From: Streptomyces endocoffeicus
GTDB lineage: Bacteria; Actinomycetota; Actinomycetes; Streptomycetales; Streptomycetaceae
Direction of reading: 5' to 3'
Length of the DNA stretch: 64,000 bases
NCBI RefSeq assembly: GCF_016741935.1
Contig: NZ_JAERRG010000002.1
Coordinates: 585,578-649,577 of the forward strand
Shown here: piece after piece, positions 35,294 through 44,506 of the stretch
How the letters are laid out: each line of letters starts with the position of its first letter
Numbering within the stretch: position 1 is the first letter of the stretch
Made by a program: the position numbers and the translations under genes
The notes under the pieces: model-generated
The model's database searches: none
Told to the model about the DNA's origin: nothing
Seen by the model: only the letters and a program-made list of their open reading frames with translations

Positions 35294-36676
35294 GTGGCCG
35301 CCGACAAGATCGACACCATCGTCAGCCTCAGCAAGCGCCGTGGCTTCGTCTACCCGTGCAGCGAGATCTACGGCGGCCAGCGCGCCGCCTGGGACTACGG
35401 ACCGCTCGGCGTGGAGCTGAAGGAGAACATCAAGCGGCAATGGTGGCGTTCCACGGTCACCTCGCGTGACGACGTCGTCGGACTCGACTCGTCCGTGATC
35501 CTGGCCCGTGAGGTGTGGGAGGCGTCCGGCCACGTCGCCACCTTCACGGACCCGCTGACCGAGTGCACCTCCTGTCACAAGCGGTTCCGCGCGGACCACC
35601 TGGAGGAGGCGTACGAGGCCAAGCACGGCCGGCTCCCCGAGAACGGCCTGGCCGACGTCAACTGCCCGCACTGCGGCAACAAGGGCAGCTTCACCGAGCC
35701 CAAGCAGTTCTCCGGGCTGCTCGCCACCCACCTCGGCCCGACCCAGGACTCCGGCTCGGTCGCGTATCTGCGCCCCGAGACCGCCCAGGGCATCTTCACC
35801 AACTTCCTCGCCGTCCAGCAGACCTCGCGCCGGAAGCCGCCGTTCGGTATCGCGCAGCTCGGCAAGTCGTTCCGCAACGAGATCACGCCGGGGAACTTCA
35901 TCTTCCGTACGCGTGAATTCGAGCAGATGGAGATGGAGTTCTTCGTCAAGCCGGGCGAGGACGAGAAGTGGCACGAGTACTGGATGGAGCAGCGCTGGAA
36001 CTGGTACCGGGACCTCGGTATCCAGGAGGCGAACATCCGGTGGTACGACCACCCCAAGGAGAAGCTCTCCCACTACTCCAAGCGCACCGCTGACATCGAG
36101 TACCGCTTCCAGTTCGGCGGCTCGGAGTGGGGCGAGCTGGAGGGTGTGGCCAACCGCACCGACTACGACCTGAGGGCGCACTCCGCCGCCTCCGGCCAGG
36201 ACCTGTCGTACTTCGACCAGGAGGCCGGCGAGCGCTGGACCCCCTACGTCATCGAGCCGGCGGCGGGAGTGGGCCGCGCGATGCTGGCCTTCATGCTCGA
36301 CGCGTACGTCGAGGACGAGGCGCCCAACGCCAAGGGCAAGATGGAGAAGCGCACCGTGATGCGGCTCGACCCGCGGCTGGCGCCGGTCAAGGTCGCGGTG
36401 CTGCCGCTGTCCCGCAACCCGCAGCTCTCGCCGAAGGCCAAGGGGCTCGCCGCGGACCTGCGCAAGCACTGGAACATCGAGTTCGACGACGCGGGCGCGA
36501 TCGGCCGCCGCTACCGCCGCCAGGACGAGATCGGCACGCCCTTCTGTGTCACCGTGGACTTCGACACCCTCGACGACAACGCCGTCACCGTGCGCGAGCG
36601 CGACACGATGAAGCAGGAGCGGGTCTCCCTCGACCAGATCCAGTCCTACCTCGGCGGCCGTCTGATCGGCTGCTGA
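35294..36676 (+). CDS. glyS: Glycyl-tRNA synthetase (class II, alpha2 type)
   Basis: 460-aa class II synthetase that charges tRNA-Gly. N-terminal [18 protein letters not shown], a zinc-type set CTSC...CPHC (about 93 and 128), motif 2 [19 protein letters not shown] trimmed to RNEITPGNF, and motif 3 [11 protein letters not shown] near 320; C-terminal anticodon-binding domain with [11 protein letters not shown] start at 35294. Gene order znuA (divergent) then glyS is common in Streptomyces. Essential housekeeping gene. Confidence 0.96.
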   Translation: MAADKIDTIVSLSKRRGFVYPCSEIYGGQRAAWDYGPLGVELKENIKRQWWRSTVTSRDDVVGLDSSVILAREVWEASGHVATFTDPLTECTSCHKRFRADHLEEAYEAKHGRLPENGLADVNCPHCGNKGSFTEPKQFSGLLATHLGPTQDSGSVAYLRPETAQGIFTNFLAVQQTSRRKPPFGIAQLGKSFRNEITPGNFIFRTREFEQMEMEFFVKPGEDEKWHEYWMEQRWNWYRDLGIQEANIRWYDHPKEKLSHYSKRTADIEYRFQFGGSEWGELEGVANRTDYDLRAHSAASGQDLSYFDQEAGERWTPYVIEPAAGVGRAMLAFMLDAYVEDEAPNAKGKMEKRTVMRLDPRLAPVKVAVLPLSRNPQLSPKAKGLAADLRKHWNIEFDDAGAIGRRYRRQDEIGTPFCVTVDFDTLDDNAVTVRERDTMKQERVSLDQIQSYLGGRLIGC

Positions 36677-36805
36677 CCCGGTCCGGGCCAGCGCGCCCGG
36701 ACCACGGGTACCGGACACACACCCGACGACGGGCTCCGGCGCCGCGGACAGGAGATCCGTGGCACCGGGGCCCGTCGACTCGGCAGAACGGGGGGTTCAC
36801 CAGTC

Positions 36806-37108
36806 GTGCGCGGCGTGACGCATCACATCACCGCCATCCACGAGGACGGCACGGTCTTCGAGGTGAGCTACGGCTACGGTCCGGGGCAGCGGCGGCTGCT
36901 CGGCTGCCGGCACTGCGACTGGCAGGAGCGGATCACCTACGGCGGCGCCCGGCACAAGGGGCTCGACCACCTCGCCCAGGCGCACGGGGCCCTCGGCTCG
37001 CCGCGGATGACCGCCGACGCGGCGGCACGTCGGCAGGTCGTCCTCATCATGCTGGCCTGTTTCGCGGTGGCCGCGGTCATCGTCTGGTGGGCCGCCTCCC
37101 AGGGGTGA
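36806..37108 (+). CDS. Small membrane protein with zinc-ribbon-like N-terminus
   Basis: 100-aa protein: an N-terminal part with VFEVSYGYGPGQRRLLGCRHCDWQ (a CxxC pair near 34) and HKGLDHLAQAHG (two His), which together could bind zinc, then one C-terminal membrane segment (about 77-96, VVLIMLACFAVAAVIVWW). GTG start at 36806 after a GGGGGG run. It converges on the following gene and the two coding tails overlap by 32 bases. Function unknown. Confidence 0.6.
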   Translation: MRGVTHHITAIHEDGTVFEVSYGYGPGQRRLLGCRHCDWQERITYGGARHKGLDHLAQAHGALGSPRMTADAAARRQVVLIMLACFAVAAVIVWWAASQG

Positions 37109-37670
37109 GCCGGTCCGTGGTGACCGGGTCCGTGGTGGGCCGGTCTGTGGCGGGTTGGACCGTGGTGGGTTGGTCCGTGGTGACCGGGTCCGTGGTGACC
37201 GCGGCGGTGGGCCGTCGTTCCCGGCCGAGGGCCAGCGCCGTGCACACCGCCGCCAGCGGCAGCTCCGCGCAGAGGGCCATCGCGACCGCCGCCGCCAGCT
37301 CCCCGCCCGGCGCGGCCGTCACCGTGTCGAACCACGCGTCCACCACCAGCAGCGCCCCCGTCGCCGCAGCGGTCAGCCGGTGGCGGTCGTCGCCGCGCCG
37401 GCGCAGCGCGGCGGTGGAGAGCAGCCCGAGCGCCTCGAGGGCGTCCAGGCCCACCCACGCGACGTTCCAGTGGCCGACCCGCGCCGTGGACGGCAGCGTC
37501 CGGGCCAGTACGTACAGCCAGGGGACCAGCGCCGCCCCCGAGACCAGCAGCACCGACTCCGGCCGTACGAGCCGCCGGGCAAGCGTGAGCCGCGCCCTTC
37601 GCGCGGTCGCCGGGCCCGCCGGGCCGGTGGCCGGAGCGGCGGTGGGCGTGGGGGCGAACAGGGTGGTCAT
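37077..37670 (-). CDS. Polytopic membrane protein with Thr/Pro-rich repeat tail
   Basis: 197-aa protein with four hydrophobic segments (about 38-58, 65-88, 98-115 and 118-140) and a C-terminal repetitive tail (about 150-190) of TTDPVTTD / TTVQPATD-type units, encoded by direct repeats of GGTCCGTGGTGACCGG at 37110-37200. ATG at 37670 has GGAAGGAG upstream. Located just upstream, divergently, of the two-component system genes, so it may be part of what they sense or control (inference). The tail length is likely to vary between strains. Confidence 0.65.
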   Translation of the reverse strand: MTTLFAPTPTAAPATGPAGPATARRARLTLARRLVRPESVLLVSGAALVPWLYVLARTLPSTARVGHWNVAWVGLDALEALGLLSTAALRRRGDDRHRLTAAATGALLVVDAWFDTVTAAPGGELAAAVAMALCAELPLAAVCTALALGRERRPTAAVTTDPVTTDQPTTVQPATDRPTTDPVTTDRLTPGRRPTRR

Positions 37671-37844
37671 GGCGCGGATCTCCTTCCGGGCCCGGTCGGT
37701 CGTCCCGGGCACACCGCAAGCCTGGTCGGCGCCGCCTCCGGTGTCGGTCACACCAGTTGCCGACTCGGGGTGGCACCAGATACACCCCGAATCCGGGCAG
37801 GTGGTCCAGCGCGCGGCCGCCCGGGGCCGCTCTAAGGTCGTCGC

Positions 37845-39050
37845 ATGAGCCTCCTCACCGCGATACGCCCTGCCTTCGGGCGTTCGCAGCACCGGCTGCG
37901 GCGCGACGCCCGCTTCGGATTCGCGGGTATCGCGGTGCAGTTCATGGCCTGGGCGGTGCCGATGAGCGTGCCGTGGCTGATCTACGACGACGCCTCGTCA
38001 CTGATGGACGTCCTGCTCGCGCTCACCGTCCCGCTGGCCGCCCCGGCCGTGGCCACGCCGCTGTTGACGCGCGTGCAGCGGCGGCGGTTCGGGGCACTGC
38101 TCGGCGTGGAGATCCCCGGGCCCCGGCGGGCGCGGCAGCAGCTGTGGTACCACCTGCTGGCCGGACCGGCGGTGGCCTTCGGCGGGGTGCTGGCCTGGAG
38201 CTCGGCCCTCGTGGGCGTGGCGGCCGCGACCGTGTTCCTCTGGCGGCAGCCGGCCGGGCGGCTCAAGTTCCTGCCCGACGCCACGGCGGCCGCGTATCTC
38301 ACCGTGGGCGGCCTCGCCCTGCTGGCCCTCGCCTACTGGCTCATCGGCGCCCTCGCCCGGCTCGACACCCGCGCCGCCACCGCGCTGCTGGGCCCCGTCC
38401 CCGCCGAGGAACTGGAGCGGCGGGTCGAGGACCTGACCGAGAGCCGTGCGGGCGCGGTCGACGCGGCGGACGCCGAGCGGCGCCGCATCGAACGCGATCT
38501 GCACGACGGCGCCCAGCAGCGGCTCGTCTCCATGGCGGTCAACCTGGGCCTGGCCAAGGCCACGCTCAAGGATCTGCCGGACGAGGCGCGGCAGGTCATC
38601 GACGAGGCGCACCGCGAGGCCAAGGGGGCCATCGAGGAGCTCAACAACCTGGTGCGCGGGCTGCACCCGGCCGTCCTCGACGAACTCGGCCTGGACGCCG
38701 CCCTCTCCGGGATCGCCGCCCGCGCCCCGCTGCCGACGCGGCTGCACGTCCACGTCCCCGAACGGGCCGCCCCGACGGTCGAGGCCGTCGCGTACTTCGT
38801 CGTCTCCGAGGCCCTCGCCAACATCGCCAAGCACGCCCGGGCCACCCGGGCCGAGGTCACGGTCGTCCGGACCGGGGACACGCTGCGGGTGGTGGTCACC
38901 GACGACGGGGTGGGCGGTGCCGACCCCGCGCGGGGCAGCGGCCTCGGCGGGCTCGCCAAACGGGCCGGGTCGGTGGACGGCACGTTCGACATCAGCAGCC
39001 CCCGTGGGGGCCCGACCGTCATCACCGTGGAGCTGCCGTGCGCGCTGTGA
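37845..39050 (+). CDS. Sensor histidine kinase (NarL/DegS type)
   Basis: 401-aa membrane kinase. Three to four membrane segments (about 28-50, 58-75, 105-130, 150-170), a coiled linker, a HisKA_3 dimerisation domain with ERDLHDGAQQRL (phospho-acceptor His220), and a HATPase_c domain (about 300-398) with EALANIAKHA (N box) and VTDDGVGG. The GTG of the response-regulator gene lies 13 bases inside its 3' end, so the pair is co-translated. The signal is unknown. The adjacent divergent membrane protein is a candidate partner. Confidence 0.92.
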   Translation: MSLLTAIRPAFGRSQHRLRRDARFGFAGIAVQFMAWAVPMSVPWLIYDDASSLMDVLLALTVPLAAPAVATPLLTRVQRRRFGALLGVEIPGPRRARQQLWYHLLAGPAVAFGGVLAWSSALVGVAAATVFLWRQPAGRLKFLPDATAAAYLTVGGLALLALAYWLIGALARLDTRAATALLGPVPAEELERRVEDLTESRAGAVDAADAERRRIERDLHDGAQQRLVSMAVNLGLAKATLKDLPDEARQVIDEAHREAKGAIEELNNLVRGLHPAVLDELGLDAALSGIAARAPLPTRLHVHVPERAAPTVEAVAYFVVSEALANIAKHARATRAEVTVVRTGDTLRVVVTDDGVGGADPARGSGLGGLAKRAGSVDGTFDISSPRGGPTVITVELPCAL

Positions 39051-39682
39051 TCGCCGAGGACTCGGTTCTGCTGCGGATCGGACTGGTCAAGGTCGTACAG
39101 ACCGCGGGCTTCGAGGTCGTGGCGGAAACGGACGACGCCGAGGGGCTGCTGGCGGCGGTCGAGGAACACCGTCCGGACATCGCGGTCGTGGACGTCCGGA
39201 TGCCCCCGGGCTTCACGGACGAGGGCGTCCGGGCGGCCCTGCTGATCCGGCGGCAGTGGCCGGACACCGCCGTACTGCTGCTGTCGCAGTACGTCGAGGA
39301 GCGGTACGCGGCGGATCTGCTGACGGCCCACACCGAGGGGATCGGCTATCTGCTCAAGCAGCGGGTCGCGGACGTCGAGGAGTTCATCGACGCGCTGCGC
39401 CGGGTGGCGGGCGGCGGCACCGCCCTGGACCCGCAGGTCGTGGCCCAGTTGCTGGTGCGACGGCACAGCGATCCGCTGGACCGGCTGACCTCGCGTGAGC
39501 GGGACGTACTGGAGCTGATGGCGGGCGGGCGGTCGAACGCGGGGATCGCGGGGGCGCTGGTGATCAGCGAGAGCGCGGTGGCCAAGCACATCAACTCCAT
39601 CTTCGGGAAGCTGGACCTGCCGGTCGCCGAGGCGGACCACCGCAGGGTGCTGGCCGTGCTGCGCTTCCTGGGCGTGGGCTGA
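39038..39682 (+). CDS. Response regulator, NarL/FixJ family
   Basis: 214-aa two-component response regulator. Receiver domain about 1-120 with AEDSVLLR (acidic pocket), phospho-accepting Asp52 in VVDVRMPP and Lys in LLKQRV; LuxR-type HTH about 148-205 (LTSRERDVLELMAGGRSN, ISESAVAKHINSIF). GTG at 39038 with GGAG five bases upstream, overlapping the kinase gene; a second GTG at 39047 would remove three residues. Partner of the upstream kinase. Targets unknown. Confidence 0.93.
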   Translation: MRAVIAEDSVLLRIGLVKVVQTAGFEVVAETDDAEGLLAAVEEHRPDIAVVDVRMPPGFTDEGVRAALLIRRQWPDTAVLLLSQYVEERYAADLLTAHTEGIGYLLKQRVADVEEFIDALRRVAGGGTALDPQVVAQLLVRRHSDPLDRLTSRERDVLELMAGGRSNAGIAGALVISESAVAKHINSIFGKLDLPVAEADHRRVLAVLRFLGVG

Positions 39683-39696
39683 GGATCTCTCGCCGG

Positions 39697-39750
39697 GACC
39701 CCTGGTCCCGGGCCGGGCCCCCTGGTTCCGGGCCGGGCCCCTGGTTCCGG
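39697..39750. repeat. GC-rich tandem repeat after the response regulator
   Basis: About three copies of an 18-19-base unit of the form CCCTGGTTCCGGGCCGGG. Their self-complementary CCCGGGCCGGG parts may act as a terminator. Confidence 0.6.
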
Positions 39751-39776
39751 TGGCCCCGAGCGGGGGCCCGTCAGCT

Positions 39777-39932
39777 CTAACGGGCCCGCGGACCGTCCAG
39801 CAGCAGCTCGCAGAGGGCCGCGAAGGCCGGGTCCAGGTCCGGGTCCGACCACCGCGGCGCGTAGCCGGGGCCGTGGAACCGCGCCGTCGCGTCCCACAGC
39901 GCCCGGCCCGTGGCACGGGCATCCCGCATCAT
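39777..39932 (-). CDS. Small hypothetical protein behind an exporter gene
   Basis: 51-aa frame starting MMRDARATGRALWD and ending LCELLLDGPRAR. The ATG at 39932 has GAGGAGG eight bases upstream. It begins 31 bases after the stop of the DHA2 exporter gene on the same strand, so it may be the second gene of that unit. No motif was recognised. Composition is plausible for protein, but the small size makes this a tentative call. Confidence 0.4.
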   Translation of the reverse strand: MMRDARATGRALWDATARFHGPGYAPRWSDPDLDPAFAALCELLLDGPRAR

Positions 39933-39962
39933 GAGGACGGCCTCCTCGACGGCGGCCACCTC

Positions 39963-41441
39963 CTACGACACCTTGCGCGGCAGCCGCAGGCTCATCAGCA
40001 GGGTCAGCGCGATCGCCGCCAGCTGGGCCGCGAGCGTGATGACCAGCGCGTCACCCATGCCCGCCGACGGCCCCAGGGAGAGGAAGAGCGTGCCGAGCGT
40101 CGCCACGCCCAGCGCCAGTGCCGACTGCTGGGTGGTGACCATCACGCCGCTCCCCACCCCGGCCCGCTCGTTCGGCACATCGGCCAGCACGATCCGGATC
40201 AGCACCGGAAGCTGCAGCCCCTGCCCGAACCCGGCCAGCGCGACCCCCGGCAGCAGCCCGGCCAGCGACAGATCCGGCCAGTCCCGCCATACGGTCAGCA
40301 TCAGCAGCGCGATGCCCACCGCCTGGATCAGCCCGCCCGCGGTCACCACACGGCTGCCGTACCGGCCCACCAGACGCGGCCCCATCAGCGAGGCCACGAA
40401 GAACGTCGTGGCCATCGGCGCCAGCGCCAGCCCGGCCTCCACCGGCCCGTACCGCAGCCCCTGCTGCAGCGCGACCGCGATGACGAACATGAAGCCGCCG
40501 AAGCCGATCGAGAACGGCACCACCATCGCCAGCCCGCGCCGCAGTCCGGGCAGGGCGAACAGGCTCGGCGGCAGCAGCGGCGTCCTGCCCGCGCGGTCCG
40601 CGCGCCGCTCCACGACGTAGAACGCGGCGGCCACGAACGGGAACGCGCCCAGCCCCAGCCAGGTCCACAGCGGCCAGCCCGCCGCCCGCCCCTCGGTCAG
40701 CGGCACCATCAGCGTGATCAGCGACAGCGCCAGCAGTACGGTGCCCGGCACATCCACCGGCGCGGGCCGCTTCGAGCGGGTCTCGGGGACCGTGCGGACC
40801 GCGAGAACCAGGCCGATCAGCGCGACCGGCACATTGACCAGGAAGACCGCGCGCCACCCGGTGCCCGCGATGTCCGCGGCCACCAGCACACCGCCCAGGA
40901 TCTGCCCCGCGACCATGGACAGACCGGCCGTCGCGCCGTACATGCTGAGCGCGCGGGCGCGGCGCGAACCGCTGGTCGAGGAGTGGATCGTGGCCAGCAC
41001 CTGCGGAAGCATCAGCGCGGCCGATGCGCCCTGCGCCACCCGGGCGCCCACCAGGCTCCAGGCGTCCGGCGCGAGCCCGCAGGCCAGCGAGGTCAGCCCG
41101 AAGGCCGCCATCCCGGCGAGGAAGAGCCGGCGCCGCCCGAAGGTGTCGCCCAGCCGTCCGCCGAGGACCAGCAGCACCGCGTACGCCACGCCGTATCCGG
41201 CGACGACCAGCTCCAGTACGGCCGGACCGGCGTGGAGGTCGTGGTCCATGGTGGGCAGGGCCACATTGACGATGAAGAAGTCGATCAGCGGCAGCGCCGC
41301 GCCCAGCAGCACGGTGAACAGCCCGAGGGGGCTCAGCGCGGGTCCGGCGGAGGTGGGGGTCCGCCCGGGGGTCTTCGTCGCACCCGGGGCGGCGGTTCTC
41401 GTCCGTATCGTCCGTATCGTGGAAATCTGCGTTTCGGTCAC
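39963..41441 (-). CDS. MFS exporter, DHA2 (EmrB/QacA) family
   Basis: 492-aa drug-type exporter with 14 predicted membrane helices. Motif A LGGRLGDTFGRRR (about 97-109), the motif C-like GLSMVAGQILGGVL near 160-173, and an N-terminus of Thr-rich cytoplasmic residues. GTG at 41441 is the first start after the operator region; upstream frames would run through the palindromes. Divergent from an MmyB-type regulator, 101 bases apart, with CTGGTACCAG elements between, suggesting that regulator controls it. Substrate unknown. Confidence 0.88.
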   Translation of the reverse strand: MTETQISTIRTIRTRTAAPGATKTPGRTPTSAGPALSPLGLFTVLLGAALPLIDFFIVNVALPTMDHDLHAGPAVLELVVAGYGVAYAVLLVLGGRLGDTFGRRRLFLAGMAAFGLTSLACGLAPDAWSLVGARVAQGASAALMLPQVLATIHSSTSGSRRARALSMYGATAGLSMVAGQILGGVLVAADIAGTGWRAVFLVNVPVALIGLVLAVRTVPETRSKRPAPVDVPGTVLLALSLITLMVPLTEGRAAGWPLWTWLGLGAFPFVAAAFYVVERRADRAGRTPLLPPSLFALPGLRRGLAMVVPFSIGFGGFMFVIAVALQQGLRYGPVEAGLALAPMATTFFVASLMGPRLVGRYGSRVVTAGGLIQAVGIALLMLTVWRDWPDLSLAGLLPGVALAGFGQGLQLPVLIRIVLADVPNERAGVGSGVMVTTQQSALALGVATLGTLFLSLGPSAGMGDALVITLAAQLAAIALTLLMSLRLPRKVS

Positions 41442-41468
41442 GCTTACGAAGATCCCGCCTCGCTCAGG

Positions 41469-41510
41469 CTGGTACCAGAGTGTCTTTATCCTGGTACAAG
41501 AAGTACCTGG
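41469..41510. promoter_or_regulatory. CTGGTAC operator repeats
   Basis: The perfect palindrome CTGGTACCAG (41469-41478), a half-site CTGGTAC (41491-41497) and an inverted half-site GTACCTGG (41503-41510) lie in the gap between the divergent exporter and MmyB-like regulator genes. Confidence 0.6.
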
Positions 41511-41542
41511 CAACCGGCTGAGCCCTCGGGCACCCTGGAGCC

Positions 41543-42472
41543 ATGACCACGATGGTGCGGGACGCGACGGCCGGGGCCGCGGCCGAGGGCAGGAGTGCCG
41601 CGGGGGCCGAGATACGCAGGGGCGAGCTGGCCGCGTTTCTGCGCAGCCGGCGGGAGCGGATCACGCCCGAGCAGGTGGGGCTTCCCCGGGGCCGCCGCCG
41701 GCGCACCCCCGGGCTGCGCCGCGAGGAGGTCGCGCAGCTCTCGGCCGTCGGCGTGACCTGGTACACCTGGCTGGAGCAGGCCCGCGACATCCACGTCTCG
41801 GCGCAGGTCCTCGACGCCATCGCCCGCGCGCTGCTCCTTGACCGCAGCGAGCGGACCCATCTCTTCGCCCTCGCCGGGACCGTCGACCCGACCCCGGCGA
41901 GCGAGTGCACGGGCGTTCCGCAGTCGCTTCAGCTCATGCTGGAGCGGCTCGAGCCGTACCCCGCCTGCGTCCAGAACAGCCGCTTCGACCTGCTCGCCTA
42001 CAACCGCAGCTACCGGCTGCTGATGTGCGACCTGGACCAGGTGGCGCCGGAGGACCGCAACTGTCTGTGGCTGGCCTTCACCAACGATGAGTGGCGTTCC
42101 AGCCTGGTGGACCGGGAGGAGACGATCCGGCTCATGGCGGCCAAGTTCCGCGCCGTCATGGCCGAGCATGTGGCCGAGCCCGCCTGGAAGACGATGGTGA
42201 AGCGGCTGGAGGACGCCTCGCCGGAGTTCCGGGAGATCTGGGCGCGGCATGAGGTGATCCGGCCCGGCGACAAGATCAAGGTCTACCGCCAGTCGCGGGT
42301 GGGCATCCTCCGGCTGGCCTCCACCAGCCTGTGGACCGGCCCCCAGCAGGGCTCCAAGCTGCTCACGTACACCCCGGCGGACGTGGAGACGCGGGAGCGG
42401 CTGGAGCGGCTGCATGCGCTGGCGCTCGCGGCGGAGGAGGTGGCGGGGGAGGCGTCCCCGGCGGCGGTCTGA
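41543..42472 (+). CDS. HTH regulator with MmyB-like ligand domain
   Basis: 309-aa regulator. XRE HTH about 25-95 (RGELAAFLRSRRERITPEQ, RRRRTPGLRREEVAQLSAVGVTWYTWLEQ) and a C-terminal MmyB-like ligand-binding domain (about 125-290) with the signature LLAYNRSYRLLM and WKTMVKRLEDASPEFREIW. MmyB-type domains bind fatty-acid-like ligands in the characterised example. Divergent from a DHA2 exporter with shared CTGGTAC elements; a common Streptomyces pairing in which the regulator controls the exporter. Confidence 0.92.
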   Translation: MTTMVRDATAGAAAEGRSAAGAEIRRGELAAFLRSRRERITPEQVGLPRGRRRRTPGLRREEVAQLSAVGVTWYTWLEQARDIHVSAQVLDAIARALLLDRSERTHLFALAGTVDPTPASECTGVPQSLQLMLERLEPYPACVQNSRFDLLAYNRSYRLLMCDLDQVAPEDRNCLWLAFTNDEWRSSLVDREETIRLMAAKFRAVMAEHVAEPAWKTMVKRLEDASPEFREIWARHEVIRPGDKIKVYRQSRVGILRLASTSLWTGPQQGSKLLTYTPADVETRERLERLHALALAAEEVAGEASPAAV

Positions 42473-42818
42473 TGCCCCGGACCCGCCGCGCGGCGGATCT
42501 TTCCCCTCCCCGCCCCTTCCCGTAACCAGGGACTGCGCCCCTGGACCCCGGCCTGGGGCTGCGCCCCCGACCCCGACCTGGGGCTGCGGCCCCCGACCCC
42601 GGCCTGGGGCTGCGGCCCCCGACCCCGGCCTGGGGCGCGGAGCCCCACCCCCCCCCGCGGCGGAGCCGCATATCGATCGATGCGCGGGAAGGGGGCGGAG
42701 CCCGGTCCGGGGTCTGGGGCGGAGCCCCAGTTTCGGGAAGGGGCGGGGAGGGGAACAGCCCGCCGCAGGCGGCACCGTGCGCCGGACGCTCGCCCCCCTC
42801 GCGCCCCCCTCGCGCCAA
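42473..42818. other. Intergenic region with tandem and REP-like sequence
   Basis: No gene is visible in about 345 bases. It holds four copies of a 25-26-base GC-rich repeat (42544-42646) and several hairpin-forming GGGGCGGAGCCCC-like words of the kind scattered between Streptomyces genes. It separates two genes that converge. Confidence 0.7.
42544..42646. repeat. 25-26-bp tandem repeat, four copies
   Basis: Units start at about 42544, 42569, 42595 and 42621, with consensus GACCCCGGCCTGGGGCTGCG followed by five or six C. Small differences separate the copies. There is no spacer variability, so it is a simple tandem array and not CRISPR. Confidence 0.85.
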
Positions 42819-44309
42819 CTACGCCTTCGCGTCCGCCGAGGTCTGCCCCGTCGGCGTGTCCTCCTCGAACAGCGCGGCCGCGTGCCGGGTCGTCCTCTCG
42901 GCCCAGCGGCCCGTGGTCACCAGCCCCAGCAGCAGGATGACGGCACCACACGCGGCGATGATCCACCACGCGGGACGGGCCGCGTCCACGAACGACGCGG
43001 CGGCCGCGGGCGAGGCCTCGTGCCCCATCCCGCCCGCCGCCGCCGACGCGGCGCCCGCCGCCAGCACCGCGCCGATGACCGCGACGCCGAGCGACTGGCC
43101 CACCTGACGGCTGGTGGAGGCGACGGCCGCGGCCACCCCGGCCTGGGTGCGGGGCATCCCGGAGACCGCCGTATTGGTGATGGGCGCGTTGACCATGCCG
43201 AAACCGAGGCCGAACAGCACATAGCCGATCAGCAGCCCCGCATCGCCGGCCTGGGCGTCGAAGACGGCGAACAGGACCCCGCTCGCCGTTATGGCCACCC
43301 CGGCCACCAGCATCGACGGCCGTGGCCCGCGGGCGCCCACCAGCCGCCCGGACAGCGGCGCGCAGACGAAGCACATGAACGCCATGGGCAGCATCCACAG
43401 CCCGGCGTGCAGCGCGTCGAGCCCGCGCACGTCCTGGAGGTAGAGCGTGTTCATGAAGAGATAGCCGCCGAGCGCCGCGAAGGCGCACACCGCGACGACC
43501 GTCGCCCCGCTGAACGGCGCGCTGTGGAAGAACCGCACATCGATCAGCGGTTCCGCACGCCGCCGCTCGTAGCGGATCAGCGTGAGCAGCCCCAGGGCGG
43601 CGATCCCCGCACAGGCCGCGATCAGCGGCGAGTCCCAGCCGCGGTCCGGCGCCTCGATGATCGCGTACGTGAGGGTGCCCAGTACCGCGATGACCAGCAG
43701 CTGGCCGACGGGGTCGGCCCGGCGCGGCTTGGGGGCACGCGACTCGGGGACGTAACGGGCGGTGAGGAGCAGCGCCGCGAGCCCGACCGGAATGTTTATC
43801 CAGAAGATCGAGCGCCAGCCGACGGACTCGACCAGCAGCCCGCCCACGATCGGCCCGGCCGCCATGCTGATGCCGACGACCCCGCCCCAGGCCCCGATGG
43901 CGCGGGCCCGCTCCCTGGGCTCGGTGAAGACGTTGGTGATGATCGACATGGCGACGGGGTTGAGCATCGAACCGCCGATCGCCTGCACCATGCGGAAGAG
44001 GACCAGCGTTTCCAGGTTGGGCGCCAGGCTGCACAGTCCCGAGCCGAGGGTGAAGATCACCAGCCCGGTCTGGAAGGTGCGCTTGCGTCCCACCCGGTCG
44101 GCCGTCGACCCCGAGAGCATCAGCAGGGCGGCGAGGACCAGGGTGTAGGCGTCGATCGTCCACTGCATCCCGGAGACGGAGGCGTGCAGATCACTCCGTA
44201 TCGAGGGCAGCGCGACATTGAGGACCGTGTTGTCGAGGCTGACGAGCAGCAGGCTCATGCAGCAGATCGCCAGCACAAGCATGCGCCGCCGATGGCTGAG
44301 CTCACGCAT
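42819..44309 (-). CDS. MFS exporter, DHA2 family
   Basis: 496-aa 14-helix exporter. N-terminal helix VLAICCMSLLLVSLDNTVLN (the motif D1 LDxTVxNVALP continues), motif A SGSTADRVGRKR near 68-79, and the motif C-like GVVGISMAAGPIVGG around 143-157. Proton-driven efflux of drugs or metabolites is the family role. ATG at 44309. Divergent from dusB across 200 bases containing four short repeats; no dedicated regulator is adjacent. Distinct in sequence from the other DHA2 gene at 39963. Confidence 0.88.
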   Translation of the reverse strand: MRELSHRRRMLVLAICCMSLLLVSLDNTVLNVALPSIRSDLHASVSGMQWTIDAYTLVLAALLMLSGSTADRVGRKRTFQTGLVIFTLGSGLCSLAPNLETLVLFRMVQAIGGSMLNPVAMSIITNVFTEPRERARAIGAWGGVVGISMAAGPIVGGLLVESVGWRSIFWINIPVGLAALLLTARYVPESRAPKPRRADPVGQLLVIAVLGTLTYAIIEAPDRGWDSPLIAACAGIAALGLLTLIRYERRRAEPLIDVRFFHSAPFSGATVVAVCAFAALGGYLFMNTLYLQDVRGLDALHAGLWMLPMAFMCFVCAPLSGRLVGARGPRPSMLVAGVAITASGVLFAVFDAQAGDAGLLIGYVLFGLGFGMVNAPITNTAVSGMPRTQAGVAAAVASTSRQVGQSLGVAVIGAVLAAGAASAAAGGMGHEASPAAAASFVDAARPAWWIIAACGAVILLLGLVTTGRWAERTTRHAAALFEEDTPTGQTSADAKA

Positions 44310-44372
44310 GGTTGAACGCTACATCGATACCGTCGGTGCGGCGGTCAGCACCGCCCTGTCGATCCCTCTCGC

Positions 44373-44453
44373 GGGTGCGGGACACCTCTCACGGGTGCGG
44401 GACAAGTTCCCACTCGCGGGTGCGGGACAAGTTCCCTCTCCCGGTGCGGGACA
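44373..44453. repeat. Four GGGTGCGGGACA repeats before dusB
   Basis: The 12-base core GGGTGCGGGACA occurs at 44373-44384, 44393-44404 and 44418-44429, and as CGGTGCGGGACA at 44442-44453. Spacing is 20, 25 and 24 bases, with partly conserved flanks (CTCTCGC before, AGTTCC after). They occupy the divergent promoter region of the exporter and dusB. Confidence 0.8.
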
Positions 44454-44506
44454 ATAAGAGATCGGCCCCGCCCTCCCACCGTAGTACGCACGAGGAAGCT
44501 GATCCC

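Noticed and set aside
42544..42646. Possible CRISPR array
   Set aside because: Units are adjacent with no unique spacers, and no cas genes are in the window.
42283..44163. Long antisense frame across the exporter and the tandem repeat
   Set aside because: Runs through non-coding repeats and is frame-shifted against a clear DHA2 exporter on the same strand.
44373..44453. Possible CRISPR array upstream of dusB
   Set aside because: Only four short cores with 8-13-base gaps that are themselves partly conserved; no cas genes.
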